From: Prevotella sp.
GTDB taxonomy: Bacteria > Bacteroidota > Bacteroidia > Bacteroidales > Bacteroidaceae
Reading direction: 5' to 3'
Assembly: GCA_003483565.1 (NCBI GenBank)
Contig: DMYZ01000288.1
Coordinates: 790-16,066 of the forward strand
DNA length: 15,277 bases
This document shows, one piece after another, positions 1 through 6,674 of the stretch. Position 1 is the first letter of the stretch; each line of letters starts with the position of its first letter. Below the pieces are notes generated by a model, which did no database searches, had not been told where the DNA came from, and saw nothing but the letters and a program-made list of their open reading frames with translations. Made by a program: the position numbers and the translations under genes.

Positions 1-442
1 AAATCATAAGTCCACTTGTATCCCGGTCCAGTCGATGAACAATATGCGCTTGACAATGTTGTTTGGTTTCTTCAAAATACTGGTCAAGAATGGTCTTGAC
101 ATTAAGCGAAGAATGTCCTGCAGCCATAGACAAAATCCCCACGGTTTTCTCTATAACAATAAGATAGCTATCCTCATAGACAATTTTCAACCATCGACTA
201 TGAAAAGTATTATTGCGTTTGTTTTTACTCACGGATATTCTCATCCCCGGCTTCAAAGGATAATCAAAACGAGTAATCGTTTTGGAACCAACTTTGATGC
301 CACGATTCTGCAATGTAGCCTTAATCTTGCTCTTACTTTCCCCTTTGACGTGATCAAGCAACCATTCTAAAAGGGATGCAGATCTATCTACCGTATAATA
401 TACATAGTCGTCTGGACGACCATAATTCGTATAATTTTTCAT
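1..442 (-). CDS. RluA-family pseudouridine synthase (partial, N-terminal 147 residues)
   Basis: Reading the minus strand from the ATG at 442 gives 147 codons with no stop before the window edge, so the C-terminal part is missing. The protein begins MKNYTNYGRPDD. Residues about 20-75 resemble an S4-like RNA-binding domain (SLLEWLLDHV, SKSKIKATLQNRGI, LKPGMRI). The catalytic domain then begins around residue 85. The motif HRLDRDTSG at 136-144 is the hallmark of RluA-type synthases; D139 is the expected catalytic aspartate. The family isomerises uridines in rRNA or tRNA in the cytoplasm, but the target position cannot be told from this fragment, so I give no symbol. An in-frame stop lies just upstream of the ATG, and no other start is plausible. 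It is transcribed away from the ABC-F gene. Confidence 0.88.
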   Translation of the reverse strand, partial: MKNYTNYGRPDDYVYYTVDRSASLLEWLLDHVKGESKSKIKATLQNRGIKVGSKTITRFDYPLKPGMRISVSKNKRNNTFHSRWLKIVYEDSYLIVIEKTVGILSMAAGHSSLNVKTILDQYFEETKQHCQAHIVHRLDRDTSGLMI

Positions 443-449
443 TTGGCAG

Positions 450-457
450 CAAAGTTA
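450..457 (-). promoter_or_regulatory. Candidate -7 promoter element for the rluA-like gene
   Basis: On the minus strand these bases read TAACTTTG, a full match to the Bacteroidetes -7 consensus TAnnTTTG. Only 7 nt separate the element from the ATG at 442, so transcription would begin almost at the start codon. No clear -33 TTG is visible at the usual distance. Confidence 0.45.
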
Positions 458-470
458 CAAAAAAAATTAG

Positions 471-478
471 TATCTTTG
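471..478 (+). promoter_or_regulatory. Candidate -7 promoter element for the ABC-F gene
   Basis: TATCTTTG matches TAnnTTTG exactly and lies 34 bp before the ABC-F start at 513. The leader after it is A/T-rich without a Shine-Dalgarno sequence, as is usual in Bacteroidetes. A TTTG at 442-445 is somewhat too far upstream (25 bp spacer) to be a convincing -33 box. Confidence 0.6.
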
Positions 479-512
479 CACCATTATTATATAATAAGGT
501 AAAATATAAAAA

Positions 513-2129
513 ATGATAACAGTTACAAATCTTGCAATCCAATTCGGAAAAAGAGTGCTTTACAAAGATGTCAACCTAAAATTTACTCACAGTAACATTT
601 ATGGTATCATTGGTGCTAACGGTGCAGGTAAATCTACTTTGCTTCGCGCCATCAGTGGTGATCTGGAGCCCAACAAAGGAAGCATAGAGCTGGGCCCGGG
701 AGAACGCTTGTCTGTATTGGAACAAGATCACTTTAAATATGATGAATATCGTGTACTAGACACTGTTCTGATGGGACATCAGCCTTTGTGGAAGAATATG
801 AAAGAACGTGAATCTTTATATTCTAAAGCTGAGATGACTGCTGAGGACGGAAATCACGCCGCAGAATTAGAAGAAAAATTTGCAGAAATGAATGGTTGGG
901 AAGCTGAAAGCAATGCAGCCCAACTACTTCAAGATTTGGGAGTAGATGTAAAATTTCATGAAATGCAAATGAATCAGCTCAGTAACAACCAGAAAGTACG
1001 TGTCATGCTGGCAAAAGCCTTATTTGGAAATCCGGAAAATCTCCTTCTTGATGAACCTACTAACGACTTAGATCTCGATACTGTAGAATGGTTGGAAGAT
1101 TATTTGGGAAACATCGAACAGACCGTACTTGTTGTCAGTCATGACCGCCATTTCCTCGATGCTGTCAGCACACACACTGTAGATATTGACTATGGCAAAG
1201 TAACAATGTTTGCCGGTAACTATAATTTTTGGTATGAAAGTAGTCAGTTGGCATTGCGTCAAGCTCAAAACCAACGCATGAAAGCCGAAGAGAGAAAAAA
1301 ACAGCTTGAGGAATTCATTCGTCGCTTTTCTGCAAACGTAGCAAAAAGCCGGCAGACCACATCACGTAAAAAGATGTTGGAAAAACTAAATGTAGAAGAA
1401 ATCAAACCATCAAGCCGTAAATATCCAGGCATTATCTTTCAAATGGATCGGGAACCAGGAAATCAAATCCTTCAAGTAGAAGATTTGAAAGCTGCAGATG
1501 AAGATGGAACTATACTTTTCGATCATATCAATTTCAATATAGAAAAAGGGCAAAAAATAGTTTTCCTTAGTCATAATCCTAAAGCCATGACAGCTCTTTT
1601 CGATATTATCAATGGCAATCGTAAAGCTGATGCCGGAACCTATAAATGGGGCATAACTATTACAACAGCTTATCTTCCACTCGATAACACAGAATTTTTC
1701 AATAGTGACAAGAATCTGGTGGAATGGTTAAGCCAATATGGACCAGGGAATGAAGTAGCCATGAAAGCATATCTTGGCCGTATGCTCTTCTCTGGTGAAG
1801 AAATTCTTAAAAAGGTCAATGTCCTTTCCGGAGGTGAAAAAATGAGATGTATGATTGCCCGCATGCAATTACAGAATGCAAACTGTCTTGTACTGGACAC
1901 TCCAACCAACCATCTTGATCTGGAAAGTATCCAGGCTTTCAACAACAATTTGATATCCTTCAAAGGAAATGTATTATTTTCAAGTCATGATCATGAATTT
2001 ATTGAAACCATCGCTAATCGTATTATCGAGCTTACCCCATCTGGTGCTATTGATAAACTGATGGCATATGATGAATATATCCATGATGAGACTATTAAGG
2101 AACAAAAGGAAAAAATGTATAATGCTTAG
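513..2129 (+). CDS. ABC-F family ATPase (YbiT-like)
   Basis: This 538-residue soluble protein has two ABC ATPase domains and no membrane segments, the layout of ABC-F proteins that act on ribosomes. Domain 1 has Walker A GANGAGKST (34-42), a variant signature LSNNQ (156-160), Walker B LLLDEPTNDLD (177-187) and the switch histidine H210. A charged linker follows at about 240-300. Domain 2 is degenerate: the Walker A position (about 351-361) reads FLSHNPKAMTA with no GKS/T. Its signature LSGGE (438-442) is intact, but Walker B reads LVLDTPTNHLD (459-469), with threonine where the catalytic glutamate should be; H492 is kept. I recall the same degeneracy in Bacteroides homologues, so it is probably a subgroup trait rather than decay. 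The length is typical. The role is inferred as translation factor rather than transporter; the exact ribosomal function is unknown. Confidence 0.9.
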   Translation: MITVTNLAIQFGKRVLYKDVNLKFTHSNIYGIIGANGAGKSTLLRAISGDLEPNKGSIELGPGERLSVLEQDHFKYDEYRVLDTVLMGHQPLWKNMKERESLYSKAEMTAEDGNHAAELEEKFAEMNGWEAESNAAQLLQDLGVDVKFHEMQMNQLSNNQKVRVMLAKALFGNPENLLLDEPTNDLDLDTVEWLEDYLGNIEQTVLVVSHDRHFLDAVSTHTVDIDYGKVTMFAGNYNFWYESSQLALRQAQNQRMKAEERKKQLEEFIRRFSANVAKSRQTTSRKKMLEKLNVEEIKPSSRKYPGIIFQMDREPGNQILQVEDLKAADEDGTILFDHINFNIEKGQKIVFLSHNPKAMTALFDIINGNRKADAGTYKWGITITTAYLPLDNTEFFNSDKNLVEWLSQYGPGNEVAMKAYLGRMLFSGEEILKKVNVLSGGEKMRCMIARMQLQNANCLVLDTPTNHLDLESIQAFNNNLISFKGNVLFSSHDHEFIETIANRIIELTPSGAIDKLMAYDEYIHDETIKEQKEKMYNA

Positions 2130-2139
2130 AATTGGCACA

Positions 2140-2161
2140 TTGTTTGTATAATATCAAACAA
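2140..2161 (+). other. Weak inverted repeat between the ABC-F gene and grpE
   Basis: TTGTTTG (2140-2146) and CAAACAA (2155-2161) form a 7-bp A/T-rich stem with an 8-nt loop, followed by a short ATTTTATT tract. It could be a weak terminator or only chance in AT-rich DNA. The gap to grpE is 50 bp and no TAnnTTTG box is visible in it, so grpE may be read from upstream. Confidence 0.3.
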
Positions 2162-2179
2162 ACAAGATTTTATTAAATT

Positions 2180-2803
2180 ATGGCAAAAGAAGAAAAAAAG
2201 ATCAATATCAAAAACAGCAATACAAAGGCTGGGGACAAAGTAGAAGAAAAGGTCCAGACTGATACTACAAAGAAAAGCGAAGCTGATAATAAAGAGGAAA
2301 AAACTGACAAAAAGTCAGCCAAAGAAAATGCCGATGCCGAAAAAGACAAGGAAAAAACTGACCCTTTAGAAGAAGCTAATGCTAAAATAGAAGAACTTAA
2401 AGATAAATATTTACGTTCTGTCGCAGAATTTGATAACTACAGGAAGCGTACACTCAAGGAAAAAGCAGATTTGATCCTTAATGGTGGGGAGAAAACTATC
2501 ACAGCAATTCTTCCTGTCTTGGACGATTTCGAAAGGGCTCTGACAGACAAGAATGAAGATCCTAAGGCCATCAGAGAAGGATTTGAATTGATACTGAAAA
2601 AGTTTAAAAAAACGCTTACTACTCTTGGTGTAAAAAAGATTGAAACGAAAGATAAAGATTTTGATACGGAATTTCATGAAGCGATAGCAATGGTCCCTGG
2701 TATGGGTGATGATAAGAAAGGAAAAATCATTGATTGCGTTGAGCCAGGATACACTTTGAATGATAAAGTTATCCGCCATGCAAAAGTTGCTGTTGGTCAG
2801 TAA
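2180..2803 (+). CDS. grpE: Nucleotide exchange factor GrpE
   Basis: GrpE releases ADP from the chaperone DnaK in the cytoplasm. The protein has 207 residues. Residues 1-65 are a low-complexity stretch rich in Lys, Glu and Asp, probably disordered and longer than in E. coli GrpE. A long helix predicted to form a coiled-coil dimer follows (about 65-110: EEANAKIEELKDKYLRSVAEF, DNYRKRTLKEK), then the four-helix region (LPVLDDFERAL). The C-terminal beta domain carries FHEAIAMV and ends with GYTLNDKVIRHAKVAV, the conserved GrpE finish. The next gene, 35 bp downstream, is dnaJ, which supports a grpE-dnaJ chaperone operon; dnaK is not in this window. No CIRCE-type operator is visible upstream. Confidence 0.96.
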   Translation: MAKEEKKINIKNSNTKAGDKVEEKVQTDTTKKSEADNKEEKTDKKSAKENADAEKDKEKTDPLEEANAKIEELKDKYLRSVAEFDNYRKRTLKEKADLILNGGEKTITAILPVLDDFERALTDKNEDPKAIREGFELILKKFKKTLTTLGVKKIETKDKDFDTEFHEAIAMVPGMGDDKKGKIIDCVEPGYTLNDKVIRHAKVAVGQ

Positions 2804-2838
2804 TTAAAAATTACTATTTGTAACATTCTAAAAGAATA

Positions 2839-4005
2839 ATGGCAGAAAAAAGAGATTACTATGAAGTCCTTGGTGTAGACAAGAGTGCTTCAGAAGATGA
2901 AATAAAAAAGGCCTATCGAAAGTTGGCCATTAAATACCACCCAGACCGTAACCCGGGAAATAAGGAGGCTGAAGAAAAATTCAAGGAAGCCGCAGAAGCT
3001 TATGATATTCTCCACGATCCGGATAAACGCCGTCAGTATGATCAATTTGGCTTTAATGGTCCTCAAGGAGGATTCGGAAGTGATGCCAATATGAACATGG
3101 ATGATATCTTCTCTATGTTTGGCGATATTTTTGGTGGACATGGTTTCGGAGGTTTTGGTGGTTTCGGAGGTTTTGGTGGTGGAAATCAAAGTCAAGCTCA
3201 TCCCCGCTACCGTGGTGCAGACCTTCGCTTAAAAGTAAGACTTACCTTACAGGAAATACAAACTGGTGTCACAAAAAAATTCAAGGTACGCAAAGATATC
3301 ACTTGTCCTCATTGCCATGGAACAGGAGCAGAAGGTGGTGCACAACCAGAAACGTGCCCTACCTGTCATGGCAGTGGAGCAACTGTCAAAACAGTTCGCA
3401 CCATGTTAGGGATGATGCAAACTCAGACAGAATGTCCAACCTGCCATGGTGAAGGCACTATAATTACCCATAAATGTACTTTATGCCATGGAGAGGGGGT
3501 TGTCAAAGGAGAAGAAGTTGTTGAAATCAATATTCCTGCAGGCGTAGCTCAAGGTATGGTAGTAAACATACCGGGCAAAGGCAATACTGGCAAACATAAT
3601 GGCATTACCGGCAACATACAAGTATATATAGAAGAGGAAAAGAGTGATACTTTTGTTCGTGATGGTAATGATGTCATTTACAATCTCCTACTTGACTTTC
3701 CTACTGCTGCATTAGGAGGTGAAGCAAAAATCCCAACTGTAAACGGGAAAACTGTTACGATAAAAATTGACTCTGGAACGCAACCAGGTAAAACTCTTCG
3801 CTTAAGAGGCAAAGGTCTTCCTAGTGTACAAGGTTATGGTAATAACACTGGAGATTTAGTAGTTAATATCAGCGTTTTCGTTCCTAAATTCTTATCAAAA
3901 GACGAGAAAAAAGCTATAGAGCAACTTCGTGAAAGTGAAAATTTTCAAGGTGATAAATCAACAAAGGAAACAATATTCACGAAGTTTAAGAATTATTTTA
4001 ATTAA
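2839..4005 (+). CDS. dnaJ: Chaperone protein DnaJ
   Basis: DnaJ (Hsp40) delivers substrates to DnaK and stimulates its ATPase. The 388-residue protein has the full type I layout. The J domain (about 5-70) has the essential HPD at 34-36. A Gly/Phe-rich region (about 71-115) contains GFGGFGG repeats. The zinc-binding domain has four CxxCxGxG motifs: C156PHCHGTG, C173PTCHGSG, C199PTCHGEG and C213TLCHGEG. The C-terminal substrate-binding and dimerisation region runs to the end (IPAGVAQGM, GNDVIYNLLLDFPTAALGG). The length is normal. It follows grpE by 35 bp and is followed 12 bp later by a strong hairpin terminator, so it is the last gene of its unit. Confidence 0.97.
   Translation: MAEKRDYYEVLGVDKSASEDEIKKAYRKLAIKYHPDRNPGNKEAEEKFKEAAEAYDILHDPDKRRQYDQFGFNGPQGGFGSDANMNMDDIFSMFGDIFGGHGFGGFGGFGGFGGGNQSQAHPRYRGADLRLKVRLTLQEIQTGVTKKFKVRKDITCPHCHGTGAEGGAQPETCPTCHGSGATVKTVRTMLGMMQTQTECPTCHGEGTIITHKCTLCHGEGVVKGEEVVEINIPAGVAQGMVVNIPGKGNTGKHNGITGNIQVYIEEEKSDTFVRDGNDVIYNLLLDFPTAALGGEAKIPTVNGKTVTIKIDSGTQPGKTLRLRGKGLPSVQGYGNNTGDLVVNISVFVPKFLSKDEKKAIEQLRESENFQGDKSTKETIFTKFKNYFN
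3142..3177 (+). repeat. Perfect 18-bp tandem duplication inside dnaJ
   Basis: The 18-mer GGTTTCGGAGGTTTTGGT occurs twice in direct succession (3142-3159 and 3160-3177) and encodes GFGGFG twice within the Gly/Phe linker. The unit length is a multiple of three, so copy-number changes would keep the frame. Confidence 0.9.
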
Positions 4006-4017
4006 AGAAACAGAGGA

Positions 4018-4055
4018 CCCACGAATCTTGATAAGATTCGTGGGATATTTTATTT
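4018..4055 (+). terminator. Rho-independent-type terminator after dnaJ
   Basis: CCCACGAATCTT (4018-4029) and AAGATTCGTGGG (4033-4044) form a perfect 12-bp stem with a 3-nt loop (GAT), followed by a T-rich tail ATATTTTATTT (4045-4055). It starts 12 bp after the dnaJ stop and ends 12 bp before the folC start codon. Confidence 0.85.
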
Positions 4056-4067
4056 GGTGTTTAAGTT

Positions 4068-5384
4068 ATGACGTACAAAGAAACAGTAGAATATCTTTTT
4101 AACAGCACTCCGGTCTTTGAAAAGATTGGCGCAAGTGCATACAAAGAAGGACTTGACAACACTCACCAATTAGATGAGCATTTTAATCACCCTCATCAGT
4201 TATACAAGACAATTCATGTGGCAGGTACTAATGGCAAAGGATCAGTATCCCATACCTTAGCCTCTATCCTACAATCACAAGGGCTGAAAGTAGGATTATA
4301 TACTTCTCCTCACCTCGTTGATTTCAGAGAGCGGATCCGGATCAACGGCAAATGTATTTCTGAAAAATACGTTGTAGATTTTGTTGCCCAAAATAGAGAT
4401 TTTTTTGAACCTCTTCATCCCTCTTTTTTTGAACTTACGACAGCTCTTGCTTTTAAATATTTTGCTGACCAGAAAGTCGATATAGCTGTAATTGAAGTAG
4501 GCCTAGGCGGACGGCTCGATTGTACAAATATTATTAAACCGGCATTTTCCATTATTACTAATATTAGTTTTGACCATACACAATTTTTGGGAAATACCTT
4601 AGCAAAGATAGCAGCAGAAAAAGCTGGTATAATCAAGCCACATGTTCCGGTAATCATTGGAGAAACAACACCAGAAACGAAACTGGTATTTAAGAAAAAG
4701 GCAGATGAGATGCATGCTCCAATCATATATGCAGAAGAACTCAAGGAAGTAACAAACTTTGAGATGAACAGTCAAGGTGGTATTGACTATCTCACTATAG
4801 GTTTTGGTGACCTGCACGGAGAACTGTCAGGAGAATACCAAGTAAAAAATACTAATACTATTTTATGTACTGCTGACATCATGTTGCGTAAAGGTCTTAT
4901 CAAAGATAAAAAATATGTCTATGAAGGATTAGCTCATGTTTGTAAAAATACGGGACTTATGGGAAGATGGCAACAGCTGAAAGACAAGCCTTATACGGTA
5001 TGCGACACCGGACATAATGTAGGTGGTTGGATTTATCTGAGCGAACAAATTAAGGAACAACAAGCCAAAAACAAACGTATTATCTTTGGGATGGTAGATG
5101 ATAAGGATATTGACACCGTCATGGATATGCTTCCTAAGGATGCATTTTATTATTGGACACAATGTTCTTCAAAACGATCTTTCCCTCTAGAAAAAGTTGT
5201 GGAAATAGGTACTCAACGGCAATTGCACGGCAAAGGGTATTCTTCCGTAATTGAAGCTTATGAAGCTGCCCAAAAAGAGGCTGATCCTGAAGATTTTATC
5301 TTTGTGGGAGGCAGCAGTTATGTTGTCGCCGACTTGTTTTCAGCCTTGCAAAGGCAAGACAGCCAAAATCACAAAAACAATTAA
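4068..5384 (+). CDS. folC: Bifunctional folylpolyglutamate synthase / dihydrofolate synthase
   Basis: FolC adds glutamate to dihydropteroate and to folates in the cytoplasm, using ATP. The 438-residue protein is a Mur-ligase-type ATP-binding enzyme of usual length. The P-loop GTNGKGS is at 53-59. YTSPHLVDFRERIRING (78-94), VIEVGLGGRLDCTN (141-154) and DHTQFLGNTLAKIAAEKAG (169-187, holding the conserved loop and likely carbamylated lysine) are typical of FolC. DTGHN at 313-317 lies in the C-terminal domain. Whether both activities are present cannot be read directly; single FolC proteins in Bacteroidetes usually carry both. It is flanked by hairpins on both sides, suggesting a single-gene unit. 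No promoter is obvious in the short gap before it; one may lie within the end of dnaJ. Confidence 0.95.
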   Translation: MTYKETVEYLFNSTPVFEKIGASAYKEGLDNTHQLDEHFNHPHQLYKTIHVAGTNGKGSVSHTLASILQSQGLKVGLYTSPHLVDFRERIRINGKCISEKYVVDFVAQNRDFFEPLHPSFFELTTALAFKYFADQKVDIAVIEVGLGGRLDCTNIIKPAFSIITNISFDHTQFLGNTLAKIAAEKAGIIKPHVPVIIGETTPETKLVFKKKADEMHAPIIYAEELKEVTNFEMNSQGGIDYLTIGFGDLHGELSGEYQVKNTNTILCTADIMLRKGLIKDKKYVYEGLAHVCKNTGLMGRWQQLKDKPYTVCDTGHNVGGWIYLSEQIKEQQAKNKRIIFGMVDDKDIDTVMDMLPKDAFYYWTQCSSKRSFPLEKVVEIGTQRQLHGKGYSSVIEAYEAAQKEADPEDFIFVGGSSYVVADLFSALQRQDSQNHKNN

Positions 5385-5393
5385 GCCATTAGG

Positions 5394-5427
5394 AAAGCCC
5401 CTTTTCTCTTATAAGAAAAAGGGCTTT
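5394..5427 (+). terminator. Hairpin terminator after folC
   Basis: AAAGCCCCTTTTCT (5394-5407) pairs with AGAAAAAGGGCTTT (5414-5427) with one mismatch and a 6-nt loop. There is no long T run directly after it, but the stem itself has a T-rich left arm and an A-rich right arm. It lies 9 bp past the folC stop and separates folC from the galactose operon. Confidence 0.7.
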
Positions 5428-5481
5428 CAACTTATCCTATATACAATACCATATTTTTTACTTTTTTTTATTTACAAACAC

Positions 5482-5512
5482 TTGCATATACCACTTTTTT
5501 TCTGTTACTTTG
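5482..5512 (+). promoter_or_regulatory. Candidate promoter of the galM-permease-galK operon
   Basis: TTG (5482-5484), a 20-bp spacer and TTACTTTG (5505-5512) fit the Bacteroidetes -33/-7 architecture (TTG ... TAnnTTTG), with one departure in the -7 box (TT for TA). Transcription would start near 5517-5520, giving a leader of about 40 nt before the ATG at 5561. Confidence 0.55.
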
Positions 5513-5560
5513 CATAATACAATCGATTTTGACTAAAAACTTATTTATTCTCAACATATT

Positions 5561-6646
5561 ATGAACACAACAGAAGAAGAAATTTGTGGTCTGAAACGTG
5601 AAAACTTTCAATCAACTATAGATGGAAAGAAGACAGACCTTTATATTCTCAAAAATGCTAAAAATCATGCTGTAGCTATAACTAACTACGGTGGTGCTAT
5701 TGTCGCAATTATGGTTCCTGACAAAAATGGAAAATTAGCTAATGTTATCCAGGGCCAAGACAACATTCAAGATGTTGTCAAATGCCCAATTCGTTATCAG
5801 TCAAGGCTTATTGGCCGCTTTGGTAATCGTATTTGCAAGGGACAATTTACCCTTAATGGTAAAAAGTACAATCTATACACAAATGATGGTGCGAACCATC
5901 TTCATGGAGGAAAGACGGGATACAATATACGCGTATGGGATGCCCATCGAATGGGTGAGCAAAGTGTTGCACTGAGCCTTGTAAGCGCTTATGGTGAAGA
6001 AGGATATACCGGTGAAATTAAAATCGATGTAGAATATACATTTACAGATAAAGATGAGCTGGTTATCGAATATTTGGCAACTACAAATAAAAAAACCATT
6101 ATCAACTTGACAAACCATGCATATTTTTCTCTTGCAGGCATTGCTAACCCTACCCCAACTATAGAAAATCTTATTTGTCAGCTCAATGCTGATTTTTATC
6201 TGCCTATCGATACTACCAGTATCCCTACAGGAGAAATCCGAAAAGTAGAAGGAACTCCATTTGATTTTCGTACGCCTAAGGCTATTGGACAGGACATCAA
6301 TACAGATAATGAGCAGCTTAAAAATGGCACAGGCTATGACCATTGCTATGTTCTCAACAAAAAAGAAGAAAATGAACTTAGTTTTGCAGCTTTAATGACA
6401 GAGCCGGTAAGTGGCAGAACCCTAAAAGTATACACAACAGAACCTGGTATCCAATTATATACTGATAATTTTGATGCTTGTAAAAAAGGTCAGAATGGGG
6501 CTTCTTTCCCTCTTCGCTCTGCTGTATGCCTAGAAGCGCAGCATTTTCCTGACTCCCCTAACCGCCCTTATTTTCCATCTGTAGTATTAAAACCTGGACA
6601 ACAGTACAAGCAAAAGACTATTTATCAATTTGGAATAAAAGATTAG
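5561..6646 (+). CDS. galM: Aldose 1-epimerase (mutarotase), cytoplasmic
   Basis: GalM interconverts the alpha and beta anomers of galactose and related sugars so that galactokinase receives the alpha form. The 361-residue protein has no signal peptide. Family motifs are in order: IGRFGNRI (84-91), NHLHGG (112-117), LTNHAYFSL (183-191) with the expected catalytic acid H186, GYDH (258-261), and CLEAQHFPDSPN (323-334) with the expected catalytic base E325. The length is normal for the family. It opens a three-gene operon; the permease starts 28 bp after its stop and galK follows. A second, lipoprotein member of the same family is encoded at 9381-10571. Substrate preference is inferred from galK in the operon. 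Confidence 0.93.
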   Translation: MNTTEEEICGLKRENFQSTIDGKKTDLYILKNAKNHAVAITNYGGAIVAIMVPDKNGKLANVIQGQDNIQDVVKCPIRYQSRLIGRFGNRICKGQFTLNGKKYNLYTNDGANHLHGGKTGYNIRVWDAHRMGEQSVALSLVSAYGEEGYTGEIKIDVEYTFTDKDELVIEYLATTNKKTIINLTNHAYFSLAGIANPTPTIENLICQLNADFYLPIDTTSIPTGEIRKVEGTPFDFRTPKAIGQDINTDNEQLKNGTGYDHCYVLNKKEENELSFAALMTEPVSGRTLKVYTTEPGIQLYTDNFDACKKGQNGASFPLRSAVCLEAQHFPDSPNRPYFPSVVLKPGQQYKQKTIYQFGIKD

Positions 6647-6674
6647 ACCAACATTATCAACTAAATAAGAATCA

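Noticed and set aside
35..370. Plus-strand open frame of 111 codons at the left edge
   Set aside because: It is antisense to the rluA-like gene, whose frame carries the HRLDRDTSG motif; the plus-strand product shows no recognisable features.
2130..2179. CIRCE-type heat-shock operator or promoter before grpE
   Set aside because: No TTAGCACTC-N9-GAGTGCTAA dyad and no TAnnTTTG box; only a weak 7-bp A/T stem is present.
5476..5502. A copy of the arabinose operator repeat before galM (CACTT and CCACTTTT)
   Set aside because: Only the CACTTTT end matches on the reverse strand; the ACACC end and the GTG-N9-CAC dyad are absent, so it is likely chance.
5251..5517. Open frame overlapping the end of folC and the following gap
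   Set aside because: It is an out-of-frame reading of folC that runs through the terminator hairpin and the galM promoter; low-complexity tail with no conserved features.
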